NCBI GenBank assembly: GCA_019749805.1
Contig: JAIEPH010000008.1
Span: 1-46,719 of the forward strand
Source: Mycobacteriaceae bacterium
Lineage (GTDB): Bacteria > Actinomycetota > Actinomycetes > Mycobacteriales > Mycobacteriaceae
Length of the DNA stretch: 46,719 bases
Reading direction: 5' to 3'
In this document: in pieces, positions 1 to 11,622 of the stretch
Position numbering within the stretch: the stretch's first letter is position 1
Layout of the letters: every line of letters starts with the position of its first letter
The notes under the pieces: generated by a model
Databases searched by the model: none
The model's input: only the letters and a program-made list of their open reading frames with translations
Told to the model about the DNA's origin: nothing
Made by a program: the position numbers and the translations under genes

Positions 1-23
1 CAAGCGAGTGAGCCGAGGGCAGA

Positions 24-37
24 GAGCTTGCTCTCGT
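24..37. other. short perfect palindromic hairpin before the iclR 3' end
   Basis: GAGAGC-TT-GCTCTC forms a perfect inverted repeat, giving five pairs with a CTTG tetraloop. It lies just beyond the stop of the minus-strand regulator gene (stop at 75-77), so it could help end that transcript, but it has no U-tract. I saw nothing else in bases 1-74; no tRNA cloverleaf is visible. Confidence 0.25.
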
Positions 38-74
38 GCCGAGGCGATTGAGTCTTGCAGTACAAAGTAGTCAT

Positions 75-776
75 TCACAGCCTGCGGGTAAGCGCATCGG
101 CGGCGGCCAAAAGGTCGGCGGCCCATCGTGCTCCGGGGCGTCGTCCCATTCGGTCGATCGGCCCGGACACCGATACGGCGGCGATCACCGCGCCGTTGGC
201 ATCGCGCACCGGCGCCGACACACTCGCCACCCCCGGTTCGCGTTCGGCGGCGCTCTGCGCCCAACCACGTTTGCGGACCTCGGCGAGGGTACGGTCGGTG
301 AACTTCGCGCTGGGCAACACCGCCTGTTGCGTGGCGGCGTCGGCGTAGGCCAGCAGTACCTTGGCGCCTGAGCCGGCCGTCATCGGCAATCGCGCGCCGA
401 CCGGGACGGTATCGCGAAGCCCGGCAGGTGGTTCCAAGGCGGCGATACATGTACGTGCGGTGCCTTCGCGGCGATAGATCTGCACGCTCTCTCCGGTGAT
501 CTCACGCAGGCGCGGCAACACCACGGCGCCGGCGGCCAGCAAGGGGTCGTTGACCTGTCCCGCCAATTCGGTGAGTGCTGGCCCGAGTCGCCAATGGCCG
601 TCTCCGTTGCGGATCAACAGCCGATGCACTTCCAGGCCCGCGGCCAAGCGGTGCGCGGTCGCCCGCGGCAGGCCGGTGCGCTCGCACAGCTCTGCCAATC
701 CGCACGGCGAATCAGCGATCGCGTGCAGCACCCCCATGGCTTTGTCCAGCACCCCGATACCGCTATCCTGTCTCAC
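75..776 (-). CDS. IclR-family transcriptional regulator next to leuCD (LtbR/NdgR type)
   Basis: This 233-residue protein has the IclR layout. A winged helix-turn-helix occupies roughly residues 26-55 ([18 protein letters not shown]), and a ligand-binding IclR domain fills the rest. It closely resembles M. tuberculosis Rv2989. The GTG start at 776 opens the protein [13 protein letters not shown]. The gene is divergent from leuC with only 38 bases between start codons, and a perfect 7-bp inverted repeat overlaps its own start. In other actinobacteria, regulators at this position control leucine (and sometimes tryptophan) biosynthesis. That control, and negative autoregulation, are inferences here. 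Family assignment is firm; the effector is unknown. Confidence 0.9.
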   Translation of the reverse strand: MRQDSGIGVLDKAMGVLHAIADSPCGLAELCERTGLPRATAHRLAAGLEVHRLLIRNGDGHWRLGPALTELAGQVNDPLLAAGAVVLPRLREITGESVQIYRREGTARTCIAALEPPAGLRDTVPVGARLPMTAGSGAKVLLAYADAATQQAVLPSAKFTDRTLAEVRKRGWAQSAAEREPGVASVSAPVRDANGAVIAAVSVSGPIDRMGRRPGARWAADLLAAADALTRRL

Positions 777-806
777 AGGGAGATACTACCTTCCCAGAAT
801 GTGAGA
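771..806. promoter_or_regulatory. candidate IclR/LtbR-type operator between iclR and leuC
   Basis: TCTCACA (771-777) and TGTGAGA (800-806) are perfect inverted copies separated by 22 bases. Together they span the whole leuC/iclR intergenic gap and overlap the regulator's GTG start. The right arm sits in CAGAATGTGAGA (795-806), which resembles the TGAGA-type box I recall for corynebacterial LtbR. A dimer bound here could control both genes. Binding is an inference. Confidence 0.5.
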
Positions 807-814
807 AAGTCAAG

Positions 815-2251
815 ATGGCAGCCCAGGATAAGCCACGCACACTCGCCGAAAAGGTGTGGGACGACCACGTCGTCGCGAAGGGATCGGGCGACGGCGCGGC
901 CCGCGAACCCGACCTCATTTACATCGACCTGCACCTCGTGCACGAGGTCACCAGCCCGCAGGCGTTCGACGGCCTCCGGCTCAACGGTCGGCCGGTCCGC
1001 AGACCCGATCTGACGATCGCCACCGAAGACCACAACGTGCCGACGATCGACATCGACAAGCCGATCGCCGATCCGGTCTCCCGCATTCAGGTCGAGACGC
1101 TGCGCCGCAACTGTGAAGAGTTCGGCATCCGGTTGCATCCGATGGGTGACGTCGAACAAGGCATCGTCCACATCATCGGGCCGCAGTTGGGTTTGACCCA
1201 GCCGGGGACGACGGTGGTGTGTGGCGACAGCCATACCTCCACGCACGGTGCGTTCGGTGCGCTCGCGATGGGCATCGGCACATCCGAGGTCGAGCATGTC
1301 CTCGCGACGCAGACGCTTCCGCTGCGGCCTTTCAAGACCATGGCGGTCAATGTCGACGGGCAGCTGCCTGCGGGCGTGAGCGCTAAGGACATCATCCTCG
1401 CGGTGATCGCAAAGATTGGCACCGGAGGGGGACAGGGATACGTCATCGAATACCGCGGCAGCGCCATCGAATCGCTGTCGATGGAAGGGCGCATGACGGT
1501 CTGCAATATGAGCATCGAGGCCGGGGCGCGCGCCGGAATGGTCGCACCCGACGAGACAACTTTCGAGTTCTTGCATGGTCGCCCGCACGCACCGAAGGGG
1601 GCGGACTGGGATGCCGCAGTCGCGGCGTGGAGTCAGTTGCGCACCGACGAAGGTGCGGAATTCGACACCGAGGTCTACGTCGACGCCGCGACGCTGAGCC
1701 CATTCGTCACGTGGGGAACCAACCCCGGGCAAGGAGTTCCGCTGTCGGCGTCGGTACCGGACCCCGAGCTGATCTTTGACGACGGCGAACGTCAAGCGGC
1801 CGAAAAAGCGTTGGCGTATATGGATCTTCGGGCCGGAACGGCGATGCGTGACATCACCGTGGACACCGTCTTCGTCGGCTCGTGCACGAACGGGCGCGTC
1901 GAGGATCTGCGCGTGGTCGCCGACGTGCTCAAGGGTCGCAAGGTCGCCGAAGGCGTGCGGATGCTGATTGTGCCGGGCTCGATGCGGGTGCGAGCGCAGG
2001 CCGAATCAGAGGGCCTCGGTGAGATCTTCACCGCCGCCGGCGCGGAGTGGCGGCAGGCCGGATGCTCGATGTGTCTTGGAATGAATCCAGATCAACTTTC
2101 CCCGGGGCAGCGCTGCGCATCGACGTCGAACCGAAACTTCGAGGGACGGCAGGGCAAAGGCGGGCGCACCCATTTGGTGTCGCCTGCTGTCGCCGCGGCG
2201 ACCGCTGTGCGTGGCACGTTGTCCTCGCCCGCCGATCTGACTCACTCATAG
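815..2251 (+). CDS. leuC: 3-isopropylmalate dehydratase large subunit
   Basis: LeuC pairs with LeuD to isomerise 2-isopropylmalate to 3-isopropylmalate in leucine biosynthesis. The 478-residue product is near family length. It shows aconitase-type signatures: [20 protein letters not shown] in the first half, and the three [4Fe-4S] cysteines C357 (GSCTNG), C417 and C420 (CSMC). The ATG at 815 ([18 protein letters not shown]) follows a GAGAAAG ribosome site at 803-809 and matches the homologue's N-terminus. It overlaps the right arm of the putative operator's downstream region, so repression could block initiation. leuD follows after 10 bases, so the two are almost certainly cotranscribed. Confidence 0.97.
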   Translation: MAAQDKPRTLAEKVWDDHVVAKGSGDGAAREPDLIYIDLHLVHEVTSPQAFDGLRLNGRPVRRPDLTIATEDHNVPTIDIDKPIADPVSRIQVETLRRNCEEFGIRLHPMGDVEQGIVHIIGPQLGLTQPGTTVVCGDSHTSTHGAFGALAMGIGTSEVEHVLATQTLPLRPFKTMAVNVDGQLPAGVSAKDIILAVIAKIGTGGGQGYVIEYRGSAIESLSMEGRMTVCNMSIEAGARAGMVAPDETTFEFLHGRPHAPKGADWDAAVAAWSQLRTDEGAEFDTEVYVDAATLSPFVTWGTNPGQGVPLSASVPDPELIFDDGERQAAEKALAYMDLRAGTAMRDITVDTVFVGSCTNGRVEDLRVVADVLKGRKVAEGVRMLIVPGSMRVRAQAESEGLGEIFTAAGAEWRQAGCSMCLGMNPDQLSPGQRCASTSNRNFEGRQGKGGRTHLVSPAVAAATAVRGTLSSPADLTHS

Positions 2252-2261
2252 GAGCTCTGTG

Positions 2262-2855
2262 ATGGAACCATTCAGCACCCATACCGGTATCGGCGTTCCG
2301 CTTCGCCGGTCCAATGTCGACACCGACCAGATAATTCCCGCCGTGTATTTGAAGCGGGTAACCCGAACGGGTTTCGAGGATGGCTTGTTCGCGGCATGGC
2401 GGTCCGACCCGTCCTTCATCCTGAACATGTCGCCGTTCGACAAAGGATCCGTGTTGGTCGCGGGTCCCGATTTCGGCACCGGTTCGTCGCGAGAGCACGC
2501 CGTGTGGGCGCTCATGGACTACGGATTCAGAGTCGTCATCTCATCTCGCTTCGCCGATATTTTTCGCGGCAACGCGGGCAAGGCGGGCCTGTTGGCGGCC
2601 GAAGTCGCCCAAGATGATGTCGAACTTTTATGGAAGCTCATCGAGGAGCATCCCGGCATGGAAATTACTGTGAATCTTCAAGATCGAACCGTCGTCGCGG
2701 GAACGGTCATGGTGCCGTTCAACATTGACGATTACACCGCCTGGCGACTCTTCGAAGGGCTCGACGATATAGGCCTTACGCTGCGGAAATGCGATGAAAT
2801 CGATTCGTACGAAGCACGTCGTCCGAGCTGGAAACCGCGTACCTTGCCGGCGTGA
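2262..2855 (+). CDS. leuD: 3-isopropylmalate dehydratase small subunit
   Basis: LeuD is the swivel-domain subunit of the LeuCD isomerase. The 197-residue product has the family signatures [16 protein letters not shown] near residue 20 and [17 protein letters not shown] near residue 70. I chose the ATG at 2262 because GGAG (2251-2254) lies seven bases upstream and [20 protein letters not shown] matches mycobacterial LeuD; an in-frame GTG lies three bases earlier. The preceding leuC stop is in the same ribosome-site region, indicating coupled translation. Nothing unusual is seen. Confidence 0.97.
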   Translation: MEPFSTHTGIGVPLRRSNVDTDQIIPAVYLKRVTRTGFEDGLFAAWRSDPSFILNMSPFDKGSVLVAGPDFGTGSSREHAVWALMDYGFRVVISSRFADIFRGNAGKAGLLAAEVAQDDVELLWKLIEEHPGMEITVNLQDRTVVAGTVMVPFNIDDYTAWRLFEGLDDIGLTLRKCDEIDSYEARRPSWKPRTLPA

Positions 2856-2970
2856 CGGATTGGCTTTCTGAGCCGAGATCTTCACCCCTGAACCCGGTTA
2901 TCGGGACCCCGGCAGGAGCTCAAGGGGGGCAAGAAAGTTCGCTAGATTCTCCTGAAATTGCGCGTGGCTC

Positions 2971-3000
2971 TTGGAAATCAGTGGCCATTGGGTTTACCGT
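2971..3000 (+). promoter_or_regulatory. candidate sigma-A-like promoter for hupB
   Basis: TTGGAA (2971-2976) and TACCGT (2995-3000) are separated by 18 bases, giving a plausible -35/-10 pair. The predicted transcript start near 3007 leaves a leader of about 40 bases. That leader contains a GCCCA-AAG-TGGGC hairpin before the CGGAGG ribosome site. The 192-base leuD-hupB gap otherwise shows nothing I can name. Confidence 0.35.
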
Positions 3001-3047
3001 GTCCACTAGTCGGCCCAAAGTGGGCTACTGGTTTTCGGAGGTTTTGC

Positions 3048-3680
3048 ATGAACAAAGCAGAGCTCATCGACGTACTCACGGAGAAAATGGGCTCGGATCG
3101 TCGGTCAGCAACCGCTGCGGTCGAGAATGTCGTCGACACAATCGTGCGTGCGGTTCATAAGGGTGACAGTGTCACAATTACCGGCTTCGGCGTTTTCGAA
3201 CAGCGTCGTCGTGCTGCTCGTGTTGCGCGTAACCCGCGCACCGGCGAGACCGTGAAAGTTAAGCCCACATCCGTGCCGGCATTCCGTCCCGGCGCACAGT
3301 TCAAAGCGGTTGTTTCTGGGGCACAGCGCCTCCCGTCGGAAGGACCAGCAGTGAAGCGTGGCGTGACGGCGGGCGGCGCCCGCAAGGCCGTGAAGAAGGC
3401 CGCAGTCAAGAAGGCGGCCAAGAAGGCTGTGAAGCGCACGGCAGCCAAGAAGGCTGTGAAGCGCACCGCCGCCAAGAAGGCAGTGAAGCGCACCGCCGCC
3501 AAGAAGGCAGTGAAGCGCACCGCAGCCAAGAAGACTGTGAAAAAGGCCGCAGCCAAGAAGACTGTGAAAAAGGCCGCAGCCAAGAAGGCAGTGAAGCGCA
3601 CCGCCGCCAAGAAGGCAGTGAAGCGTTCCCCGGCCAAGAAGGCTGTGAAGCGCGCCCCGGCCAAGAAGGGCCGCAGGTAA
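3048..3680 (+). CDS. hupB: histone-like nucleoid protein HupB (HU with lysine-rich tail)
   Basis: This is the mycobacterial HU/histone-H1 hybrid that binds and compacts DNA in the nucleoid. Residues 1-90 are a standard HU fold ([40 protein letters not shown]). The remainder is a basic tail of K/A/V/R repeats. The tail is encoded by nine head-to-tail 27-bp units (3420-3662), followed by KKGRR. The length of 210 residues is normal for mycobacteria. The ATG at 3048 follows CGGAGG (3036-3041). Transcription probably ends at the large stem-loop just downstream, which it shares with the convergent mutT1. By family knowledge the tail is a target of lysine modification. Confidence 0.97.
   Translation: MNKAELIDVLTEKMGSDRRSATAAVENVVDTIVRAVHKGDSVTITGFGVFEQRRRAARVARNPRTGETVKVKPTSVPAFRPGAQFKAVVSGAQRLPSEGPAVKRGVTAGGARKAVKKAAVKKAAKKAVKRTAAKKAVKRTAAKKAVKRTAAKKAVKRTAAKKTVKKAAAKKTVKKAAAKKAVKRTAAKKAVKRSPAKKAVKRAPAKKGRR
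3420..3662 (+). repeat. 27-bp tandem repeat in hupB, nine copies
   Basis: Nine contiguous in-frame 27-bp units each encode KK-x-VK-x-x-x-A. Copies 5 and 6 (3528-3554, 3555-3581) are identical, as are copies 3 and 7. This pattern suggests recent slippage or unequal exchange. Copies 8 and 9 introduce proline (SPA, APA). Confidence 0.9.
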
Positions 3681-3691
3681 GTTCGACATCG

Positions 3692-3752
3692 AACACGCCG
3701 TGGGTCGCGCCGGCTGAGCCGGCAATCAATCGATTGTGACCCACGGCGTGTT
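3692..3752. terminator. nested bidirectional stem-loop between hupB and mutT1
   Basis: AACACGCCGTGGGTC (3692-3706) pairs perfectly with GACCCACGGCGTGTT (3738-3752), a 15-bp stem. Its loop holds two further hairpins: GCCGGC-TGA-GCCGGC (3709-3723) and the palindrome CAATCGATTG (3727-3736). It lies between two convergent genes and is followed by TTTGTGTG on the plus strand. A bidirectional terminator is the simplest reading. Confidence 0.75.
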
Positions 3753-3787
3753 TGTGTGTAACGAGGTTTCGGCGACTGCCGCAGCGT

Positions 3788-4717
3788 TCATTTCTTGAGG
3801 GCGAGCGGACTGCCGATGTGATCGGCGGCGATCAGGCGTCCGTCGAACATCGACAGGACCCAAGTGCTGCCCTTGCGGTTACGCGATTTGTCAGGGCGGA
3901 CGCCGTCACGCTCGCACCACCACGAGATGAGATCCGGAATCACCTTGCCCTGAGTGCAGATCACCGGCGTGCCCTCGGCGGCGGCGATCTCAAAGAAGCG
4001 GTTGCGCGAGGCTTTGCGATTCTCCGCATACGCCTCTTCGGTGAGCAGCGGTTCGCTGCTGACGTCGACACCGAGTTCCTCGGCCAGCGGCGCGATCGTT
4101 TGATGGCACCGAGTCCGGTCCGCGGCGTACAACGTGTCGGCGCCGAAGGACAACAACTGTCCGACGAGAGACTCGGCCTGGGCGCGGCCGTGCTTGTCCA
4201 AAGGACGGTTGCGGTCGTCACCTTTGTATCGCGACTTGCTGCCTGCGGTGCCGTGCCGGACGATCAGCACCGTCTTCGTGTCGGCCGGCAGCTTCTTGAA
4301 GCGGCGTAGGACCTTTCGGTCGTGCGGGTAGCCGACCGCCTTGATCGCTTCGGATATGGGGAGCCATTTGAGTTCGTCGACTTCCGAGTTCGGGCTGAAC
4401 TCGCCGCCGATGGCGCGGGCAGTCCAGTACCGCACCTTCTTGGTGCTGTTGTCGACGGGATAGGTCACCGCGGCCAACCGCCGGCCGAGATGCGCCGCGT
4501 AGCCGGTCTCCTCGGCGACCTCGCGGACGGCGGTCACGGGTTCCGTCTCGCCGGGGTCGACTTTGCCTTTGGGAAGTGACCAGTCGTCGTACCGGGGACG
4601 GTGAATGACCGCGACTTCTGGTGAGGCCGCATCATCACCCGGTCGCCACAGCACCGCACCCGCGGCAAATACGGCCTTGCTCGCCGGAACGGCGCGGGGT
4701 GGGTCGTCCCTCGGCAC
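3788..4717 (-). CDS. mutT1: MutT1: Nudix hydrolase fused to a histidine phosphatase domain
   Basis: The 309-residue protein has two domains. A Nudix box spans residues 51-73 ([23 protein letters not shown]). After a short linker comes a branch-1 histidine phosphatase domain starting at V153-RHG-TAGSK. In mycobacteria MutT1 degrades oxidised guanine nucleotides (8-oxo-dGTP/GTP), limiting mutation. The start used is GTG at 4717; the first 15 residues are poorly conserved and another start is possible. The gene lies 51 bases downstream of ppk on the same strand and probably shares its transcript. It converges on hupB across a strong stem-loop. Confidence 0.92.
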   Translation of the reverse strand: MPRDDPPRAVPASKAVFAAGAVLWRPGDDAASPEVAVIHRPRYDDWSLPKGKVDPGETEPVTAVREVAEETGYAAHLGRRLAAVTYPVDNSTKKVRYWTARAIGGEFSPNSEVDELKWLPISEAIKAVGYPHDRKVLRRFKKLPADTKTVLIVRHGTAGSKSRYKGDDRNRPLDKHGRAQAESLVGQLLSFGADTLYAADRTRCHQTIAPLAEELGVDVSSEPLLTEEAYAENRKASRNRFFEIAAAEGTPVICTQGKVIPDLISWWCERDGVRPDKSRNRKGSTWVLSMFDGRLIAADHIGSPLALKK

Positions 4718-4768
4718 GTCAACTCCTGCTGGTCATTCGGGGCCCCGAGAGCTCACAGCCGACGGATC

Positions 4769-6976
4769 TCAAGGGTGCCGGTGGCGGTCCATCAACGACA
4801 CCTGATGGTCGCGGACCGTCTCGCCCTCTCGCGGCGACGCTGTCCACTTACCATCCATGTCCAACTCCCAGCACCGGGTTGATGGATCAAGGGCGGAATC
4901 GAAGACGTCGTTCAGCTGTGAAGTCAGCCTCGGATCCTTCACTTGAGCCATCACCTCGACTCGTCGGTCGAGATTACGATGCATCATGTCGGCGCTTCCG
5001 ATCCAGAACTCGTCGGTGGCGCGGAAGTGAATAATTCGCGAGTGCTCGAGGAACCGGCCCAGAATCGAGCGCACCGTGATGTTTTCGGAGAATCCGGCCA
5101 CGCCGGGACGCAGTGCACAGATCCCGCGCACCACCACCTCGACGCGGACCCCCGCCTGCGATGCCCGATAGAGCGAATCGATCACCTGCTCGTCGACCAG
5201 CGCGTTGGCTTTCAGCCGAATACCCGCATCGGCGCCCGACTGCTTGGCGGCGATCTCCCCTTCGATCCGTTCGATGATCCCCTTGCGGACACCGTAGGGC
5301 GCGACCAACAGATTGCGGTACGACTCTTTGCGTGAGTACCCGGTCAGCGAGTTGAACAGATCTGTGAGGTCGGCGCCGATGTCCGGCGCAGCCGTCAACA
5401 GGCCGACGTCTTCGTAAAGGCGTGCGGTCTTGCTGTTGTAGTTGCCGGTGCCGACATGGCAGTAGCGCCGGATCGTGGATCCTTCTCGACGCACGACGAG
5501 GCAAGTCTTGCAGTGCGTCTTCAACCCGACCAGTCCGTAAACCACATGCACGCCCGCACGTTCAAGGGCGCGGGCCCATTTGATGTTGGCCTGTTCGTCG
5601 AAGCGCGCTTTGATCTCAACCAGCGCGACAACCTGTTTGCCTGCCGCCGCCGCGTCGATCAGCGCGTTGACGATGGGTGAATCACCCGATGTCCGGTACA
5701 GCGTCTGCTTGATGGCCAGCACGTTGGGATCGGCGGCGGCCTGCTCGATGAACCGCTGCACCGAAGTGGAAAACGAATCGTAGGGGTGGTGCACCAGCAC
5801 GTCACCGTCACGCAGCGTCGAGAAGATGCTCTTCGGGGTTTCCCGCTCACCGAATGCGGGCGGCGTCGCAGGCACGAAGGGACGGTCTTTCAGCGCGGGG
5901 CGGTCCTGGTCATAGATCTGCCACAGCGACGACAGGTCGAGAAGCCCCGGTACCTCAATGACATCACCGGTGTCGACGTCGAGTTCGCGCAAGAGCAGCT
6001 CGAGCATGCTCTCGGTCATGTCGTCGGATACTTCAAGGCGCACCGGGGAACCGAAGCGCCGACGCGCCAATTCTCGCTCCAGCGCCTGCAACAGATCTTC
6101 GTCACGGTCCTCTTCGACCTCGAAGTCCGCGTTGCGGGTGATGCGGAAAGCATGATGCTCGACGATCTCCAGACCGGGGAACAGCACCGGCAGGAACGCG
6201 GCGATCAGTTCCTCCATGGGGAGGAACCGCACGACATCCGAGGAACCTTCGCGGCGCGCCAACTCGACGAAGCGATCCACGTTGTCGGGCACCTTGATTC
6301 GGGCGAAGTGCTGTCCGCCGTCCTCGGGTTGCCGCACGGTGACGGCAAGGTTCAGGCTCAGCCCGCTCACAAACGGGAACGGATGTGCCGGATCGACGGC
6401 CAGCGGCGTCAGCACCGGGAACACCTGTTCATGGAAGTAGGTCGACAGCCGGGAGCGCTCGCCCTCATCCACTTCGGCCCACGTGACGATCACGATGCCC
6501 TCGTCGGCGAGCGCGGGCCGCACCGCGTCGAGGAACACATGGGCGTGCCTGTTGGAGATCTGCTGAGTGCGCTCGTTGATCCGGCGTAGTTGCTCACGCG
6601 GTGACAGGCCATCGGCCGACCGCACCGACAACCCCATCTCGTCGCGTCGTTTCAGTCCCGCCACTCGAACCATGTAGAACTCGTCGAGGTTGGACGCGAA
6701 GATCGCGAGGAACTTCGCCCGCTCGAGAAGCGGCAGCGACGGGTCGGCGGCGAGCGCAAGCACGCGCGCGTTGAAGTCGAGCCAGCTCAGTTCGCGGTTG
6801 AGGTAACGGTCTTCCGGCAGCGCGTTGTCGACCGCTTGCGATGTCGCCGCCGGTGGGGCTTCAGGCGCCGAATCTCCCGACTGCGGAGTCCCGGGACGAG
6901 CTGACGTCGCCGGCTGCGCGGTTCCGGTCGTCGACCCGGAGTCGGTCGCGAGGATCTCGGTATCGGCTTCCGTCAT
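4769..6976 (-). CDS. ppk: polyphosphate kinase 1
   Basis: PPK1 reversibly makes inorganic polyphosphate from ATP. The 735-residue product is close to the usual mycobacterial length. After a disordered Ser/Thr/Pro-rich N-terminus (about 1-50) comes the core beginning at [19 protein letters not shown]507 in [16 protein letters not shown] is the expected autophosphorylated histidine; H488 in GLKTHCK is the second conserved histidine, 19 residues earlier as in the E. coli enzyme. The ATG at 6976 has a weak AGGGA upstream. The gene lies 53 bases after fbiD and 51 before mutT1, all on the minus strand, consistent with one operon. Confidence 0.96.
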   Translation of the reverse strand: MTEADTEILATDSGSTTGTAQPATSARPGTPQSGDSAPEAPPAATSQAVDNALPEDRYLNRELSWLDFNARVLALAADPSLPLLERAKFLAIFASNLDEFYMVRVAGLKRRDEMGLSVRSADGLSPREQLRRINERTQQISNRHAHVFLDAVRPALADEGIVIVTWAEVDEGERSRLSTYFHEQVFPVLTPLAVDPAHPFPFVSGLSLNLAVTVRQPEDGGQHFARIKVPDNVDRFVELARREGSSDVVRFLPMEELIAAFLPVLFPGLEIVEHHAFRITRNADFEVEEDRDEDLLQALERELARRRFGSPVRLEVSDDMTESMLELLLRELDVDTGDVIEVPGLLDLSSLWQIYDQDRPALKDRPFVPATPPAFGERETPKSIFSTLRDGDVLVHHPYDSFSTSVQRFIEQAAADPNVLAIKQTLYRTSGDSPIVNALIDAAAAGKQVVALVEIKARFDEQANIKWARALERAGVHVVYGLVGLKTHCKTCLVVRREGSTIRRYCHVGTGNYNSKTARLYEDVGLLTAAPDIGADLTDLFNSLTGYSRKESYRNLLVAPYGVRKGIIERIEGEIAAKQSGADAGIRLKANALVDEQVIDSLYRASQAGVRVEVVVRGICALRPGVAGFSENITVRSILGRFLEHSRIIHFRATDEFWIGSADMMHRNLDRRVEVMAQVKDPRLTSQLNDVFDSALDPSTRCWELDMDGKWTASPREGETVRDHQVSLMDRHRHP

Positions 6977-7029
6977 GTGTCAAATGATTCCCTATTGAGT
7001 AGTCGCGCGGCCACCGCGGTGAAGAACTG

Positions 7030-8717
<1,688 letters not shown>

Positions 8718-8720
8718 GAC

Positions 8721-9824
8721 GTGGACGGTCTATACGGCGATTCGACCCGCAGCGTCAAAGCCGTTGGCTCGGAACCGGTTTCGGGTAGCCCCGTGGTATC
8801 GCCTCCGGTGCTCGCGTCGACGTTTCATCTCTCCCCGGACGAGGCGGAGCCGTTTGACAAGTACGGGCGGTATTCGAATCCCACTTGGCGGCAACTGGAG
8901 TCGGCGCTGGCCGAACTCGAAGGGGCCGCCGCCGCGTTGACGTTCGGTTCCGGAATGGCCGCCATCACCGCGGTGTTACGGGTGCTGGCCAAGCCCGGCA
9001 CCAAACTCGTGGTTCCTGCCGACGGCTACAATCAGGTACGCAGCTATGCCAGGGAATACCTTGTGCCACTTGGGATCACGGTGGTAGAGGTGGCATGTTC
9101 TGCGATGTGTGCCGCGGCCGCTGATGCGGACGTGGTGCTCGCGGAGACACCGGCCAATCCCGGGCTCGATGTCGTCGACCTGCACCGGTTGGCGATGGAA
9201 TGCCGGAGCCGGGGGTCGACCCTCGTGGTCGACAACACCACCGCGACGCCACTGGGCCAGCAGCCGCTGTCCCTTGGCGCCGACCTCGTCGTCGCCAGCG
9301 CGACGAAATCGCTGTCGGGACACAGCGATCTGGTCGCGGGATATGTCGCAGGCAGCCATCCAGAGTTGATGGCCGCGGTGGAACAGGAGCGTCTGCTTGC
9401 CGGACCAATCCTCGGTCCGTTCGAGGCGTGGCTGGTGCTGCGCAGTCTGGGCAGCGCGGGCCTGCGGTTCGAACGGCAGTGTCACAACGCGCAGGCGCTC
9501 GCGGTGATGTTGCGCACTCATCCGGCGGTGCGCTCGGTCCGCTATCCCGGGTTGCCCGACGATCCGTCACACCAGATCGCGGCCCTGCAGATGAAGCGGT
9601 TCGGCGGGCTCGTCGCAATCGAACTGGACAGTGCGCAGGCAGTGCACTCCCTGGTGGAACGCAGCGCGCTGGTGGTCTCCTCGACGAGCTTCGGCGGGAT
9701 CCACACCTCGCTGGACCGCCGCGCTCGCTGGAGCGATCAAGTCGCCGACGGATTCGCCCGGATCTCGCTGGGCATCGAGGACACCGACGACCTGATCAGC
9801 GATTTCGAACAGGCGCTATCCTGA
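8721..9824 (+). CDS. PLP-dependent Cys/Met metabolism enzyme (cystathionine gamma-synthase/lyase family)
   Basis: The 367-residue protein is a fold-type I PLP enzyme of the trans-sulfuration family. It shows the phosphate-loop region FGSGMAAI near residue 75, DNTTATP near 171 (the PLP-nitrogen aspartate), and the Schiff-base lysine K196 in SATKSLSGHSD. The C-terminal segment SLGIEDTDDLISDFEQAL is typical. Sequence alone does not separate cystathionine gamma-synthase, gamma-lyase or O-succinylhomoserine sulfhydrylase. Dedicated metB-type genes usually occur elsewhere in mycobacteria, so I leave the symbol blank. The GTG start at 8721 uses GGAG (8711-8714) inside the gpsA stop region. Confidence 0.85.
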   Translation: MDGLYGDSTRSVKAVGSEPVSGSPVVSPPVLASTFHLSPDEAEPFDKYGRYSNPTWRQLESALAELEGAAAALTFGSGMAAITAVLRVLAKPGTKLVVPADGYNQVRSYAREYLVPLGITVVEVACSAMCAAAADADVVLAETPANPGLDVVDLHRLAMECRSRGSTLVVDNTTATPLGQQPLSLGADLVVASATKSLSGHSDLVAGYVAGSHPELMAAVEQERLLAGPILGPFEAWLVLRSLGSAGLRFERQCHNAQALAVMLRTHPAVRSVRYPGLPDDPSHQIAALQMKRFGGLVAIELDSAQAVHSLVERSALVVSSTSFGGIHTSLDRRARWSDQVADGFARISLGIEDTDDLISDFEQALS

Positions 9825-9885
9825 AACCCCAGGTCAGGATATTGAAGCGACCCGCAGTGCGGCTGGACGGTAGCCTCTCTAGGTT

Positions 9886-11043
9886 GTGACTGCGAGCGAT
9901 GAGCAGGGAGCCGCGCCGGCGGCGACATCGGGCTTGAGCGCGGCTCGGCGTGTTCGCGTGGCCGTCGTCTACGGCGGCCGCAGCTCTGAGCACGCGATCT
10001 CCTGCGTTTCCGCAGGTAGCATCCTGCGCAACCTCGATCCCGAACGCTTCGAAGTGGTCGCCGTCGGCATCACCCCTGAGGGTGCGTGGATGCTCACCGA
10101 CGCGGAGCCTGACGACCTGGCCATCGCCGACGGCCGGTTGCCGCAGGTCACCGGCGAATCGGGTAAGGAGCTGGCCCTCGCCGCCGACCCGGGACGACGT
10201 GGTGAGCTGCTGTCGGTCGGCCGCGGTGCTCCCGAGGTGCTCGAAACCGTCGACGTGGTCTTCCCGGTGCTGCACGGCCCGTACGGCGAGGACGGCACGA
10301 TCCAGGGCCTGCTCGAGCTGGCCGGAGTGCCCTACGTCGGTGCGGGCGTGCTCGCCAGCGCGTCGGGGATGGACAAGGAGTTCACCAAGAAGCTGTTGGC
10401 TGCCGAGGGCCTGCCGATCGGCGATCAGGTCGTGCTCCGGTCACGGCAGGAGACGCTGGACCTGGAGCAACGCGAACGGCTCGGACTGCCCGTGTTCGTG
10501 AAGCCCGCACGCGGTGGATCGTCGATCGGCGTGAGCCGGGTGACGGCGTGGGATCAGCTGGCCGCGGCGATCGAGCTGGCCCGGCGCCACGACCCCAAAG
10601 TGATCGTCGAGGCGGCAGTCGTCGGACGTGAATTGGAGTGCGGTGTACTGGAATTCCCCGACGGCCGCGTAGAAGCCAGCACTGTGGGTGAGATCCGGGT
10701 GGCGGGTGTCCGCGGTCGCGAAGACTCGTTCTACGACTTCGCGACGAAGTATCTCGAAGACGCCGCGGAGCTCGACGTACCGGCCAAAGTCGACGACAGC
10801 ATTGCAGATGAGGTGCGACAGTTGGCGATTCGTGCATTCCAGGCCATCGACTGCCAGGGTTTGGCCCGTGTCGATTTCTTCCTGACCGACGACGGCCCGA
10901 TCATCAACGAAATCAACACGATGCCGGGATTCACCACCATCTCGATGTTTCCGAGGATGTGGGCGGCCAGCGGTGTCGACTACCCGACGCTGTTGGCCAC
11001 CATGGTCGAAACAGCACGCAAGCGCGGCACGGGTCTGCGCTAG
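9886..11043 (+). CDS. ddl: D-alanine--D-alanine ligase
   Basis: Ddl joins two D-alanines for the peptidoglycan stem and is the target of D-cycloserine. The 385-residue protein has the Ddl N-terminal pattern [19 protein letters not shown] and [20 protein letters not shown]-grasp motifs are [14 protein letters not shown] and [11 protein letters not shown] near the C-terminus. The GTG start at 9886 lacks a clear ribosome site; TAGCCT (9871-9876) lies nine bases upstream, so the message may be leaderless or nearly so. Its TAG stop shares four bases (CTAG) with the stop of the convergent DUF3515 gene. Confidence 0.96.
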   Translation: MTASDEQGAAPAATSGLSAARRVRVAVVYGGRSSEHAISCVSAGSILRNLDPERFEVVAVGITPEGAWMLTDAEPDDLAIADGRLPQVTGESGKELALAADPGRRGELLSVGRGAPEVLETVDVVFPVLHGPYGEDGTIQGLLELAGVPYVGAGVLASASGMDKEFTKKLLAAEGLPIGDQVVLRSRQETLDLEQRERLGLPVFVKPARGGSSIGVSRVTAWDQLAAAIELARRHDPKVIVEAAVVGRELECGVLEFPDGRVEASTVGEIRVAGVRGREDSFYDFATKYLEDAAELDVPAKVDDSIADEVRQLAIRAFQAIDCQGLARVDFFLTDDGPIINEINTMPGFTTISMFPRMWAASGVDYPTLLATMVETARKRGTGLR

Positions 11044-11612
11044 CCCACTGGTGCAGGCTCAACCGCCTTGGCGGGCAACGACTTCGCGATGACCCGCGAG
11101 ATCTCCTGGATCGGCGTGGGACCCGAGCCCGCGGGCAGCGTCAAGGCGACGTACACCGGACGATCCACGGCGAACCACGTGCTGCGCCCTTGGTCGGCGC
11201 CTTGGGCTTCGCCCGCCCCTGCTTCGCCCACCCGGAACCACGACACCTTGTCGACCACCTGTAGGGGGCTGCCGAGGACGAACTCCGCGGGCCGGTCCAC
11301 ACCACACCGCAGGATCACGGCGTCGCCGTCGGGAGCCGCACGCCACGCCGCGGCACCCGGTGGTGCCGGGTCGGCGGCTGCGGCGCGCCGATGGTCGCCG
11401 AGGCGCGCGGGCAGTGCGTCGACCAACGCCCGACAGTCCGCGCTGTCGGCGTACGGTGCCGGCACCGCGGCGATCGCGACGGGCTTTTCGGTCATTGGGG
11501 TCTGTCGGAGCGCCGCGAAGACCAGGATCGAGCCGATGGCGGCGACGGCCACGGCGATCGCCGCGATCATCAGGCCCCTGGGCGGGCCGTCGCGGGTTTC
11601 GGTGTCGTCCAC
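11040..11612 (-). CDS. DUF3515 membrane-anchored protein
   Basis: The 190-residue product resembles M. tuberculosis Rv2980 and the actinobacterial DUF3515 family of unknown function. Residues 14-36 are one hydrophobic segment ([20 protein letters not shown]), probably an uncleaved anchor or signal peptide. The remainder is predicted extracytoplasmic and contains two cysteines ([13 protein letters not shown]) that could form a disulfide. The start is GTG at 11612, with TAGAGT (minus strand, 11625-11620) seven bases upstream, so the transcript may be leaderless. Its stop overlaps the ddl stop. I cannot assign a function. Confidence 0.8.
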   Translation of the reverse strand: MDDTETRDGPPRGLMIAAIAVAVAAIGSILVFAALRQTPMTEKPVAIAAVPAPYADSADCRALVDALPARLGDHRRAAAADPAPPGAAAWRAAPDGDAVILRCGVDRPAEFVLGSPLQVVDKVSWFRVGEAGAGEAQGADQGRSTWFAVDRPVYVALTLPAGSGPTPIQEISRVIAKSLPAKAVEPAPVG

Positions 11613-11622
11613 GGCCCAAACT

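Noticed and set aside
1..74. Possible tRNA 3' end, because tRNA genes lie near this locus in M. tuberculosis
   Set aside because: No acceptor-stem/CCA or T-loop pattern could be found; only a small hairpin.
773..1795. 340-codon open frame antisense to leuC
   Set aside because: Shadow of a GC-rich coding strand; no recognisable domain, and leuC on the other strand is certain.
3420..3662. Repeat array considered as a CRISPR
   Set aside because: Units are contiguous, in frame and without spacers; they encode the HupB tail.
3105..3725. Long minus-strand frames across the hupB repeat giving Leu/Ala-rich repeat proteins
   Set aside because: They are mirror translations of the lysine tail repeat; no start signal or homology.
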